Assembly: GCA_004554395.1 (NCBI GenBank) | Contig: SFMP01000064.1 | Span: 1-49,179, forward strand | DNA: 49,179 nt | Direction of reading: 5' to 3' | DNA from: Myxococcales bacterium | Lineage (GTDB): Bacteria > Myxococcota_A > Bradymonadia > UBA4248 | Shown: positions 17,062 to 24,937 of the stretch, piece after piece | Numbering within the stretch: the stretch's first letter is position 1 | How the letters are laid out: the number at the start of each line of letters is the position of its first letter | The notes under the pieces: model-generated | What the model saw: the letters and a program-made list of their open reading frames with translations, nothing else | Database searches by the model: none | Told to the model about the DNA's origin: nothing | Translations under genes and position numbers: made by a program

Positions 17062-17093
17062 AAAAAAGCGACTTCGGTCATTGAAGTCGCTTT
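17062..17093 (-). terminator. Rho-independent terminator after the Cys-rich protein gene
   Basis: On the minus strand AAAGCGACTTC and GAAGTCGCTTT form an 11-bp stem with a 7-base loop, followed by a T run. It lies about 45 bases after the stop codon at 17136. Confidence 0.9.
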
Positions 17094-17135
17094 GATTTGT
17101 ATCGCTAGGCGATAGAAGAAAAGGATTGGGTGACG

Positions 17136-17600
17136 TTATTCGGCTTTATCGGCGTCTTCGTCTTTTTTGCAGCAGCATTCGTCTTTTCCGCAAGCCTTAT
17201 CGCCATCGCATTCGCAGTCTTTTCCGCAACAGCATTCGTCTTTTCCGCAAGCCTTATCGCCATCGCATTCGCAGTCTTTTCCGCAACAGCAGCAGGCTTC
17301 TTGCTCGCCCGACGGCATTTCTTGAGCTTCTTCGTCGTCGTAGAGGTCGTTGAGCGCATCGATGTATTTTTCGCAAGCTTCGGGCAACGTGAGTTCGTTG
17401 CGTTTGACGAGTTTGTAGACTTTCTTGCCGAGGCGTAGGAAATGTCTTTCTGCTTCGCGTTCGCGGAGTTTTTCTTCGACGACGATTTTGCCTTTTTCGG
17501 CGGCATCTTTTGCCGTTTCGACGGCAGCTTTGCCAAGCGATTGGGCTTTGTTCAAGAGTACAGAGAAGGTGTCTTTAACGGTTTCTTTTACATCTGCCAT
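17136..17600 (-). CDS. Small protein with phasin-like helix and CCCGKDCEC tail
   Basis: The protein has 154 residues and starts at an ATG after AGGAGACATAATC. Residues 1-60 are a charged amphipathic helix (ADVKETVKDTFSVLLNKAQS...AAVETAKDAAEKGK) resembling phasin or LEA-like helices. The middle is a short helical domain. Residues from about 102 hold 20 or so cysteines in the tandem repeat CCCGKDCECDGDKACGKDE (19 residues, two copies plus a partial). There is no signal peptide, so it should be cytosolic. The tail could bind a metal such as zinc or copper, or an Fe-S cluster. That is inference from composition; I recognise no family. It has its own terminator. Confidence 0.8.
   Translation of the reverse strand: MADVKETVKDTFSVLLNKAQSLGKAAVETAKDAAEKGKIVVEEKLREREAERHFLRLGKKVYKLVKRNELTLPEACEKYIDALNDLYDDEEAQEMPSGEQEACCCCGKDCECDGDKACGKDECCCGKDCECDGDKACGKDECCCKKDEDADKAE
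17176..17289 (-). repeat. 57-bp coding tandem repeat, two copies
   Basis: Two head-to-tail copies of 57 bases appear identical and encode the 19-residue cysteine repeat. Identity at silent positions indicates a very recent duplication. Confidence 0.9.
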
Positions 17601-17642
17601 GATTATGTCTCCTGAGTGTAGAGCGATGAAGTATCGCTTGTT

Positions 17643-18548
17643 TTATGGGCAGGCACTAGGGTGTGCCTTTCGAATTTCATCGAAGCTCTTTTGGTATCGG
17701 GCTTTTCTGAAATCGGTTAAATCATTGGAATCGCTTGTGAGAGCGTCGTTAAGCGTTTTGCAAGCGATATCGAATTGCCCAGCTTTTGAATAGAGAACGG
17801 CTTTAGCGAAGGGAAAGTCGTAGGGCAATCCGCTGTATTGGAGTTGTTCGATTTTTTCGATTTTATTTTGAAGCGGTAGCGAGGAGAGTTCGATTTGCCA
17901 CCGCAAGAAGGCTGTTTGTTCTTCGGGGGAATCGAAACGCGAAGCGGTATAGAATTCTGCGACGACGGCGAACCAAAGGTGTCGGTGTAGGAGAGCTGCG
18001 ATTTTTCTCGATTGTGGCGAGAAAGAGCCGTCGTTGCCGCGCAAATGTTCGCGTCGATCGATTTGATCGAAGGCGTTGATTTCGGCGTCGATGATCGAGG
18101 CGATATCGGGCACGTGAGATTGGCAAATGTCGATGATATGTTGCCGAGCCTCGGGTTTGGATTCATAGAGAGGGGCGAGGGTTTGGAAAGCTTGCTCGCT
18201 TATCCAATAAATCGCAGAGAAGGATGTGTTGGCGATGAGGCCGGCAAGGTCGGCTTCGAGCTGACCTTTGGCGTCGCGAATGGCCTGTTCGTTGGCGTCG
18301 TTTGTATCTTCGATAGCGACGCGGGCTTTGTAGCTGATCCAGTCGCAGATCGTCGGGATGGCACTGATATCGTTGGGATCGGTTGGTTGGCCGAACCATG
18401 CTTCGTGAGCCTTATCGAGGAGTGCGAATTGCCCGTCGATCGGTTCGAATTCGAGCGATGATTGCTGCTGTGGCAAGAGCAACATGACGATAAAACTCGC
18501 CATGATGATAATGCCAATGATGGTCATGATGCGTTTCGATGTGTTCAT
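17643..18548 (-). CDS. Membrane-anchored helical repeat protein, unknown
   Basis: The start is placed at the ATG at 18548, with AAGGA six bases upstream. The promoter -10 at 18577-18582 rules out the longer frame beginning at 18578. The product has 301 residues, with a membrane anchor at about 8-28 (IMTIIGIIIMASFIVMLLL) and a periplasmic body of helices. The end resembles TPR-type pairs (FAKAVLYSKAGQFDIACKTLNDAL, then DLTDFRKARYQKSFDEIRKA). I know no named family. It is followed 42 bases later by the cysteine-rich small protein on the same strand, probably as an operon. Confidence 0.78.
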   Translation of the reverse strand: MNTSKRIMTIIGIIIMASFIVMLLLPQQQSSLEFEPIDGQFALLDKAHEAWFGQPTDPNDISAIPTICDWISYKARVAIEDTNDANEQAIRDAKGQLEADLAGLIANTSFSAIYWISEQAFQTLAPLYESKPEARQHIIDICQSHVPDIASIIDAEINAFDQIDRREHLRGNDGSFSPQSRKIAALLHRHLWFAVVAEFYTASRFDSPEEQTAFLRWQIELSSLPLQNKIEKIEQLQYSGLPYDFPFAKAVLYSKAGQFDIACKTLNDALTSDSNDLTDFRKARYQKSFDEIRKAHPSACP

Positions 18549-18576
18549 AGGACATCCTTGAAGAATTACCGATCGC

Positions 18577-18606
18577 ATTATACCACGAAAAGAAGACGCT
18601 AGTGAA
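18577..18606 (-). promoter_or_regulatory. Promoter for the 18548 gene
   Basis: On the minus strand TTCACT (18601-18606) and a perfect TATAAT (18577-18582) are 18 bases apart. It decides the start codon of the downstream gene. It lies directly behind the stop of the site-2 protease gene. Confidence 0.7.
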
Positions 18607-18612
18607 TTAAAA

Positions 18613-19557
18613 TCACTGCGTTAGAGATTTGCATCGCGCCGTAGCTTGTTTGACGGCATCGGTTTGTTTTGCGCGCGGCGCGTATTCGAGAGCTTCATCG
18701 TATTTTCCCAGGTTCGTGCATGCGATGGTGAGCAATTCGTAGGCGCGAGCGATTTGATCGCGTCCATCGGCGGCGAGTTTCATTTGGTGCCCGAGCATTT
18801 CGAGCTTTCGCCAATCGTGTGCACGCGCTGCGACAAGCCCTTTTTCGTAGAGCGCTTCGGCTTGAATGCCGATGTGTTTCATCCGCTCAGTGGCATCGTT
18901 GCCCGATCCGCGTATTGCCTTCATAAAATCGTTGAAGTTGATGAATGCAAAATAGATCGAGATGATGATCATGAACATGTTTCGGCCGAGGGCAAAGTAG
19001 ATGATCATGCCGACGGCTAAGACGAAGCTGAAGATCGAGATGATTTGGACGGCGCGTTCGGGCTTTGTGATCTTTGCCAACAGGTGCGTGAAGACTTTGC
19101 TACCGTCCATGGGGCGGACGGGGAGCAGGTTGAATATGCCCCAAATCAAGTTAATGTACATCGTATAGGAGAGGAATATCTTCAAGAGTTGGTATTTGTC
19201 GAGGAGAGGCGCAAATCCCAAGAGATTGACAAGGAATAGGATGCCAAAGATAACGCCAGCGACGACGAGGCCAGCCATGGGGCCTGCTAGGGTAATGAGA
19301 AAGTCTTGTTTTGGCGAATTGGGGCGTGCGTGTGTCGTGAGTCCACCCAAGCCGCATAGCGTGACCTCCGGGTTGAGGTGGAAGTGTTTTGCCGTGAGGG
19401 CATGGCCGAATTCGTGGATGAGCACGCCTAGAGTGGCGCATGCTCCGAAGATAAAGGGATTATTCATTCCAACGCTCAAGATGAGGATGAGCAGGATGAA
19501 CATGGGCTGAAAAGAGACGGGAATGCCTTTTATCGTAAATAGGTGGATACCTTGCAT
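18613..19557 (-). CDS. Site-2 protease family (M50) intramembrane metalloprotease
   Basis: The start is the ATG at 19557 (MQGIHLFTIKGIPV) with GAGGA upstream; an open frame extends 70 codons further but its composition is unlike a protein. The 314-residue product has the zinc motif HEFGH (48-52) in a transmembrane helix. The third ligand is in NLLPVRPMDGSK (Asp151), the NPxDG equivalent. About five transmembrane helices are present, then a C-terminal soluble part from about 225 that looks like one or two TPRs (ALYEKGLVAARAHDWRKLEML). Members cut membrane-bound regulators or act in regulated proteolysis; the substrate here is unknown. Confidence 0.88.
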   Translation of the reverse strand: MQGIHLFTIKGIPVSFQPMFILLILILSVGMNNPFIFGACATLGVLIHEFGHALTAKHFHLNPEVTLCGLGGLTTHARPNSPKQDFLITLAGPMAGLVVAGVIFGILFLVNLLGFAPLLDKYQLLKIFLSYTMYINLIWGIFNLLPVRPMDGSKVFTHLLAKITKPERAVQIISIFSFVLAVGMIIYFALGRNMFMIIISIYFAFINFNDFMKAIRGSGNDATERMKHIGIQAEALYEKGLVAARAHDWRKLEMLGHQMKLAADGRDQIARAYELLTIACTNLGKYDEALEYAPRAKQTDAVKQATARCKSLTQ

Positions 19558-19737
19558 TATTGTCCTCGATGTGATGCGCCCCGCAAAGCGCCACTCGGTC
19601 GCTTCGCAGATGGGGTCGACGCATTGGGTCATGCGCTCGCAATTGGCATGTGGCGGCGCATGGCGTCCATAGACTAAAACGCTTGAGTTGATCAATTCAT
19701 TCCTCTTGTTTTGGACCGCAGCCCTTGGCCGTTTATT

Positions 19738-20075
19738 TTGGACCTCACTCCCTGGCCTGTCGGCCACCCCCTCTCCATGAATGGAGAGGGGGTAAAGACG
19801 CCCGCGTTGCGGGCGTAGTCGATTTTGCGATGGGGGAATGTGACCTCAGCCCCGGCCTGTCGGCTACCCCCTCTCCATAAATGGCGATGGGATGTAGACA
19901 TCTGCCTACGGCAGATGTGAGATAGTTGGCGAGGGGGAATAGACGCCCGCGTTGCGGTCGTTGTCGATTTTGCGATGGGAATGTGACCTCAGCCCCGGCC
20001 TGTCGGCCACCCCCTTTCCATAAATGGCGATGGGGTGTAGACATCTGCCTACGGCAGATGTGAGAAATTTTGTGA
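19738..20075. repeat. Composite repeat block, three near-copies
   Basis: A module order recurs three times: GACCTCA-CCC, then GGCCTGTCGGCCACCCCCT, then CTCCAT-AAATGG, then GGGGG. Intervening hairpins are CATCTGCC-TAC-GGCAGATG (twice, near 19898 and 20041) and GCCCGCGTTGCGGGC. The unit also occurs once at 16890-17050. No gene is supported; frames across it are repeat artefacts. Confidence 0.8.
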
Positions 20076-20084
20076 TGGGAATGA

Positions 20085-20218
20085 GCGCCCTGAAAGGGCG
20101 CCAGAATACAGCCCGGGGTAAACGAAGTGCAACCCCGGGCGCCCAGAGCCCGTATTGAGCGATAGCGAAATAGGGCGACAAAAGCCCGTATTGAGCGATA
20201 GCGAAATAGGGCGCCCCA
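20085..20218 (+). repeat. Palindromic composite block, copy A (direct orientation)
   Basis: Module order: GCGCCC/GGGCGC hairpin, CAGAATACAGCCCGGGGTAA, then CAACCCCGGGCG, then two tandem units with outer arms GCCC/GGGC that start GCCCGTATTGAGCGATAG. The same modules occur in inverted orientation at 23397-23605. Confidence 0.85.
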
Positions 20219-20310
20219 AAAAAAGACAAAGAAAAAGCTTCGAAAAAACGCGGAGGGAATTTCGAAGAAAATTCGGGGAAAACGCCGAAAATAGAAGCGA
20301 AAAACGACAA

Positions 20311-20343
20311 AAAAAGCGAAGATGAAATCACCTTCGCTTTTTG
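20311..20343 (-). terminator. Terminator after the 20378 gene
   Basis: On the minus strand AAGCGAAG and CTTCGCTT pair around a 10-base loop and are followed by a long T run. It lies about 35 bases after the stop codon. The reverse strand also ends in T residues, so it may work both ways. Confidence 0.85.
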
Positions 20344-20377
20344 AGAATTGCTAGAACGCGTTGTTTGTGGGAAACGC

Positions 20378-21637
20378 CTAGAGTTTTGCCTCGCTTGCGA
20401 TGATGTGGATGCGAGAGGCGAGTCCGTCGGTTGATTTTTCGATTTCGCCCATGATGGCGAGTATTTGTATCATGCGGTTTCGATAACGTTCGAGAGCGTT
20501 GGCGCTACCACTGAAGAGTTTGGTGCGTTCGAGTAGGACGATTTCGTCGGCGAAGACGGTTTGTTCTTTGCCGTCGTTGTCGGCGATGACGTAGATGAGG
20601 CGGTTGGGTAGAGTGAGCGTCGTGTCGGTGGTGATTTCGACGACGGGTTCTGCGCCAGCTTTTGTTTTTGCTTTAGCGGGGGCGTAGATGCGGGCTTTGT
20701 ATTCATCGTCGGAGAGGCGTCCGGAGGCGTGCATGGCTTCGAAGGCTTTGGCGGCGTCGGCGTCGTCGGTGAGAGCGCTTTTGACTTGGTAGATTTCGGT
20801 CGATTGTAGTGCCTTGAGCGTGCGGTCGCTGTCGGCCTCGGTGATTTTGAGGACGTCGGCGGCGTTGACTTTGATGGCGTAGACGATGTTTCGGTCGGTA
20901 GCCGAGCTCGTGCCGAGGATTTGTTTGATTTCGGCGGCGTCTTTTTCGGTGTTGTCGATGTGCGACTGTAGCAGAGCGGCGAGCAATGACGTGCCCGCGC
21001 CGTAACCGCGGATATCGCTGAGCGGATTTTGAGCCGAGTTGCTGGCCATGGAAATGACGTTTGCGGGGAGTTTGCTGACGTCGAGGACGAAATCGTAGTC
21101 GGCTTCGTTATATTTTTTGATGACGTCGTTATAGAAGTGTTCGTTGTATTCGAGGACGCCGGCGCCGAGCGATTCGCTACGCTGTTTGAAGAGCTGTGCG
21201 AACGTTTGGAAGTTGTCGACTTTTTGTTTAATGGTGGGCTCGATTTTTTGTGCGACGTCGATGCGGAGGTTGACTTCGGCGCGTTGTGCGAAGACGTATT
21301 GCCAGCACGAACCGATGAAGGCGCCAAAAGCGAGCGAGACGAGGATGACGACGCCGACCATGATGGGCTTGGCGCGGTCTTTTGGGGGGAGTAGCGACTT
21401 ATCGACTTGGTTCAAGTTGTAGTCGAAGAGGCGCTGTTGCTTTGGGGCATCGTCGATTTCTTCGATGATGACTTGTTGTTGTTGGCGTTTTGGAAGTTTT
21501 GATCCGAAACCACCACCAAAGCCGCCGCCACTAGAGACACCACCGCCAAAGCCGCCTGCGCCGCCAGATTTGGCAGCCATGCGAGCCTTGAGCTCGTCGA
21601 TGTTTTTGAACTTGGAATTATTGCTGGAAGAATTCAA
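20378..21637 (-). CDS. Single-pass membrane protein, paralog A
   Basis: The start chosen is TTG at 21635-21637 (protein begins MNSSSNN), 5 bases after AGGAGG. A GTG one codon earlier is too close, and the paralog at 22020 has the same TTG in the same place. The product has about 419 residues. A Gly-rich segment (GGAGGFGGGVSSGGGFGGGFG, split here by one Gly-rich break near 30-50) follows the N-terminus. One transmembrane helix (about 95-117, IMVGVVILVSLAFGAFIGSC) follows, then a large extracytoplasmic domain with helices and a conserved block LPNRLIYVIAD...TVFADEIVLLER...SGSANALERYR. No family is recognised. It is transcribed after its paralog but separated by 380 bases. Confidence 0.8.
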   Translation of the reverse strand: MNSSSNNSKFKNIDELKARMAAKSGGAGGFGGGVSSGGGFGGGFGSKLPKRQQQQVIIEEIDDAPKQQRLFDYNLNQVDKSLLPPKDRAKPIMVGVVILVSLAFGAFIGSCWQYVFAQRAEVNLRIDVAQKIEPTIKQKVDNFQTFAQLFKQRSESLGAGVLEYNEHFYNDVIKKYNEADYDFVLDVSKLPANVISMASNSAQNPLSDIRGYGAGTSLLAALLQSHIDNTEKDAAEIKQILGTSSATDRNIVYAIKVNAADVLKITEADSDRTLKALQSTEIYQVKSALTDDADAAKAFEAMHASGRLSDDEYKARIYAPAKAKTKAGAEPVVEITTDTTLTLPNRLIYVIADNDGKEQTVFADEIVLLERTKLFSGSANALERYRNRMIQILAIMGEIEKSTDGLASRIHIIASEAKL

Positions 21638-21639
21638 CA

Positions 21640-22019
21640 CTCCCTCCTGGGCAGAAAGAATCGCGAAGACCGTTTTCAACGGCATTCACAAGAAATATCG
21701 TCGACTCGAAAAAATATGGGGCGCAGTCTGCGGTGTGAATTCATCGGCGGACTGCTGAAATCTCTTTCACTAAGGGTTTGCGATAAATCCTTTCGGATTA
21801 TCGATGATCATTGGGCTTTTGGCAACGATTTAGAAGGTCTGTGAAATTGTTGCCGAGATTTGGTTCTCGACAACTATTTTAGAAAGTCTCCGAAATTGTC
21901 GTCGAGATTTGGTTTTTGTCAACTGTTTGAGAAATTCTCTGAAATTGTCGTCGGGATTTGGTTTTCGACAACGATTTAGAAGATTTCCGCAACTGTCGTC
22001 GTTCAAGTGCCTTTGTGGT
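21640..22019. other. Gap between paralogs, holds a tandem repeat, no gene
   Basis: The gap of about 380 bases between the two paralogous genes contains the repeat described at 21830-22005. The part nearer the downstream gene is AT-richer and may hold its promoter, though no clear -35/-10 pair stands out. Confidence 0.5.
21830..22005. repeat. Degenerate tandem repeat, period about 60 bases
   Basis: Three to four units share the order ACAAC(T/G)-(A/G)TTT, GAAATTGT(C/T)G(C/T)CG and GAGATTTGGTTTT, at roughly 60-base spacing (for example GAGATTTGGTT at 21854 and 21907). Each unit contains CGACAA and its complement TTGTCG, so each can fold on itself. The units lie only between the two paralogs and match no other repeat in the window. 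Confidence 0.75.
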
Positions 22020-23150
22020 TTAGGTATCGGGGATAAAGGCTTTGAGGTCTTGTTGAATCGTAGCGCTCGAGGCGACCGTTTTGTCGATGAGGTCTTTGAT
22101 CGTCTGTGTGCGCCATTCATAGCGAGCTTTGGCGTTGGCGGATTTACCGAAGAAGTGCTCGCGGTCGACTAAGATGACTTCGTCGGCGAAGAGATTCGAC
22201 TTATTGCCTTGTCGGTTGGTGACGTCGTAGATGAGGTGATTGGGCAAATCGAGGCCTTCATTTCGCAGGCGTGCTTCTTCTCTTTTGTCTTTTGGTTTGT
22301 AGTCGCGTCGAGCGCGTTGTTCGTTCGACCATTGGCCATCGTTTTTGATATCGCCATAGAGCGACGAGAGTTCGGCATCGTCTTCGACGACGTCGCGATA
22401 TGTAAAGATCGAGATGACGCCATTGGCATATTGCGATCGCGGCGCGGTCGTCGCCAAGTAATAGAGTGCGTCGGGGATGACTTGCATGGCGTAGAGCACG
22501 GTTTCGTCGCCGGAGTGGCTCTGGAGCTCGAGGATCGACTCGGAGTCGGCACGCGTTTCGGCCAAGTGCGTTTCGATGAGTTGTCGCAAGAGCATCGATT
22601 GTGCCGAATATTCGCGCAAGCCGACGAGCGGATTGGCTTTGGGGTCGATGAGGAGGACGGCTTCGCCCGTGATATCGCTCGACATATCGAGCATGAATTG
22701 CGTGATTTGCGGGCTCCGGACTTTCGTTTTGAAGCTCTCGAACGCCGCTTCGCTATAATTCGCCCCTGCAATTTTGTCGAATTCCTCTTTGAGCGAATGC
22801 AGAGCAGTAATCTTGTCGCTGACCGTTCTGTCGATGGCGCGAGCTATCGATGCTTTTCGCTGGACATCGGCTTTGTCGGCTTTGACCGAGGCGACGCCAT
22901 AACCGATAAAGGCGCCAATGATGGCGGCAACGCAGAACGCCGCGCACGCTTTGTAGACGCGCGTATCGACGCCCTCGGGCTGAACGGTGAGCATGTTCTG
23001 GTAATCGGCTTCGTCGAGTTCGCTGATTTGGGGAACATAATTGTAATCGTCCGGCTCTGCCTCGTACACTTCTTGTATTATGGGTTCGGGACTCGTGTTT
23101 TGTGCTGCGTTTTGAGTTCCGATTCCGGGATTATTGCTCGAAAAATTCAA
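22020..23150 (-). CDS. Single-pass membrane protein, paralog B
   Basis: The start chosen is TTG at 23148-23150 (MNFSSNN), 5 bases after AGGAGG; the ATG one codon earlier is only 2 bases from the box. The product has about 376 residues. A short acidic cytoplasmic tail precedes a transmembrane helix (about 70-92, AAFCVAAIIGAFIGYG). The extracytoplasmic domain ends in LPNHLIYDVTN...NLFADEVILVDR...GKSANAKARYEW, clearly matching paralog A (LIYVIAD...VFADEIVLLER...GSANALERYR). The N-terminal Gly-rich region of paralog A is absent. Function unknown; similar topology suggests a hetero-complex at the inner membrane. A plausible promoter lies about 100 bases upstream. Confidence 0.82.
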   Translation of the reverse strand: MNFSSNNPGIGTQNAAQNTSPEPIIQEVYEAEPDDYNYVPQISELDEADYQNMLTVQPEGVDTRVYKACAAFCVAAIIGAFIGYGVASVKADKADVQRKASIARAIDRTVSDKITALHSLKEEFDKIAGANYSEAAFESFKTKVRSPQITQFMLDMSSDITGEAVLLIDPKANPLVGLREYSAQSMLLRQLIETHLAETRADSESILELQSHSGDETVLYAMQVIPDALYYLATTAPRSQYANGVISIFTYRDVVEDDAELSSLYGDIKNDGQWSNEQRARRDYKPKDKREEARLRNEGLDLPNHLIYDVTNRQGNKSNLFADEVILVDREHFFGKSANAKARYEWRTQTIKDLIDKTVASSATIQQDLKAFIPDT

Positions 23151-23248
23151 CATCCCCTCCTAAAGCAAGTCATCACTCGCGCGACTCTGGCGCGAAACGG
23201 GTTTCTCCACCTCACCGTAGACACTATGCCATACCGATGCGGTGTGCG

Positions 23249-23278
23249 AATTTACGCCAAAATGCGCCGTTTCGTCAA
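23249..23278 (-). promoter_or_regulatory. Possible promoter of paralog B
   Basis: On the minus strand TTGACG (23273-23278) and TAAATT (23249-23254) are 18 bases apart, about 100 bases from the start codon. The match is moderate. Confidence 0.4.
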
Positions 23279-23396
23279 CCTAAAACTCTAAACACGGAAT
23301 CGTCGGCATCGTGCGCCAGTTTCGGGCTCTGCATCTACTGTATATGCATACGCATTTTTCGTTTTGGGTAGAAATAGGAACGATTGGATGGGCGGG

Positions 23397-23605
23397 GGGC
23401 GCCCTATTTCGCTATCGCTCAATACGGGCTCAGGCGCGCCCTATTTCGCTATCGCTCAATACGGGCTCAGGCGCGCCCTATTGCCTGCGGCAATACGGGC
23501 TTTTGCTACGGCTATTTCGCCCGTTGGGCTCAATACGCCTCCGCGGTCGCCCGGGGTTGCGCTTTGCTTACCCCGGGCTGTGTTCTGGCGCCCCTTCTGG
23601 GCGCT
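23397..23605 (-). repeat. Palindromic composite block, copy B (inverted)
   Basis: Read on the minus strand it repeats copy A: GCGCC-CAGAA, CACAGCCCGGGGTAA, CAACCCCGGGCG, then palindromic units. Two units share the sequence starting GCCCGTATTGAGCGATAG with copy A, and a third has the inner stem TATTGCC/GGCAATA. It lies just downstream of the HtrA-like gene stop and upstream of paralog B. Confidence 0.85.
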
Positions 23606-23636
23606 GGTGGTAGGGACGATCGGAAACCCGACACCA

Positions 23637-24836
23637 CTAGTCGGGGAGTACGTAGAGTTCGACGGGGAGTGAGATGATTTTGCCTTCGCGTCGGATTTTG
23701 ACTTGGATCGTATCGCCGGGTTGGTGTGTATCGAGGGCGTTATAGAGCGTGTCGTAGTTCGTGACTTTTTTATCGTCAATGCCGACGATGACATCGCCGA
23801 TATAGGTGCCGCGATAGTTTTGTTCGACGCCGCGTAGCCCGGCGCGCGCGGCTGGGGAATTGTTGGCGACTTGGCGCACGATGACGCCTTGAATGCCGTT
23901 TCGGCGAGCAATGGCATCGGGCAAGATCGATATGCCGAGCCCGATTTGTTGGGCTTTTCCCGTTCGGATGATTTGTGGCACGACGCGTTTAATCGTCGAA
24001 AACGGCACGGCAAACCCGATCCCCGCCGAGGCGCCCGATTTCGAGAAGATCATCGTATTCATGCCGATGAGTTGACCGCTCGAGTCGAGCAGAGGACCGC
24101 CCGAGTTGCCGGGGTTAATCGAGGCATCGGTTTGGATCATGTCGCGAATCGTCACGCCGCCATAGCCGAGTTGATCGCGTCCCATGGCCGAAATAATGCC
24201 CGTCGTAATCGTGTGATCGAGCCCGAATGGGTTGCCGATGGCGATGGCTTTTTGCCCGACGGCGAGTTCGTATGTGTCGTCGGGTCGCGGAATGGGCGTC
24301 AATTCATCGGCTGGGGCATCGATCTTTAGTACGGCAATGTCTTTCTTGGGCTCGCCACCGACGAGCTTTGCCGGATAAGTCTTTTGATTGTAGAGTGTGA
24401 CCGTGAGGTGTGAGCTGCCGTCGATGACGTGGTAATTCGTGATGATATGGCCGTCGGTATCCCATATAAAGCCCGATCCAGAACCCGAGGGGACTTCGGT
24501 GGCGCGCATCGTATATCGATCGCGGACGATTTGATTTTGCGTGACGAAGACCGTTCCAGGACCCGCGTTGTCGAAGATGTCGACGGTATTTTGTTCGTCT
24601 TCTATTCGGAATCGTCGTTCTTTCTTCGTTCGATCGTCTTTTGCATACAATTTTATTGCATTGTCTTGGACGATTGGGGCGTCGTCGACTTCGGCTTTGT
24701 CTTTTGCCATGTCGATGGCGTCGACTTGGGTGTGGGGCATTTCTGATGGCGCTGCTGCGACTTGGTCTTTCTGACAACCCGCGCACGAAATGAAGGGCAT
24801 ACATGCCAATACGATGAGATATGTCAGGTGTTTCAT
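23637..24836 (-). CDS. HtrA/DegP-like serine protease lipoprotein with PDZ domain
   Basis: The 399-residue protein has a signal ending ISCAGC, with Cys18 or Cys21 as possible lipid anchor. The trypsin-like domain has His136 (TNYHVIDG), Asp166 (KKDIAVLKI) and Ser245 (NPGNSGGPLL), all intact. One PDZ domain follows (about 290-395: GVIVRQVANNSPAARAGLRG, GDVIVGIDDKKV). A single PDZ makes it DegS-like in layout; lipid anchoring would replace the DegS membrane helix. Such enzymes degrade or sense misfolded envelope proteins, which fits the cysteine-rich secretome here. Start: AAAGAGA lies before the ATG. Confidence 0.92.
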   Translation of the reverse strand: MKHLTYLIVLACMPFISCAGCQKDQVAAAPSEMPHTQVDAIDMAKDKAEVDDAPIVQDNAIKLYAKDDRTKKERRFRIEDEQNTVDIFDNAGPGTVFVTQNQIVRDRYTMRATEVPSGSGSGFIWDTDGHIITNYHVIDGSSHLTVTLYNQKTYPAKLVGGEPKKDIAVLKIDAPADELTPIPRPDDTYELAVGQKAIAIGNPFGLDHTITTGIISAMGRDQLGYGGVTIRDMIQTDASINPGNSGGPLLDSSGQLIGMNTMIFSKSGASAGIGFAVPFSTIKRVVPQIIRTGKAQQIGLGISILPDAIARRNGIQGVIVRQVANNSPAARAGLRGVEQNYRGTYIGDVIVGIDDKKVTNYDTLYNALDTHQPGDTIQVKIRREGKIISLPVELYVLPD

Positions 24837-24937
24837 TTTACAGATCTCTTTTTTATTCGCTTAAAAAGCTGGTCTTTGTCTTTGCCCTCGTCATTGTTTT
24901 GCGCTCAATAGGGGGCGAGGAACGGAAGATGTGGCGT

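Noticed and set aside
17130..17438. Plus-strand hydrophobic repeat protein opposite the Cys-rich gene
   Set aside because: The minus frame has a strong ribosome binding site and a terminator; the Phe/Ala-rich plus frame is a shadow of the 57-bp repeat.
19558..19767. N-terminal extension of the site-2 protease
   Set aside because: Its composition is unlike the family, and the ATG at 19557 has a good ribosome binding site and the usual family start.
22209..23291. Plus-strand gene of 360 residues opposite paralog B
   Set aside because: The frame is open because of the codon bias of the opposite strand; the minus frame has the membrane helix, the paralog match and the ribosome binding site.
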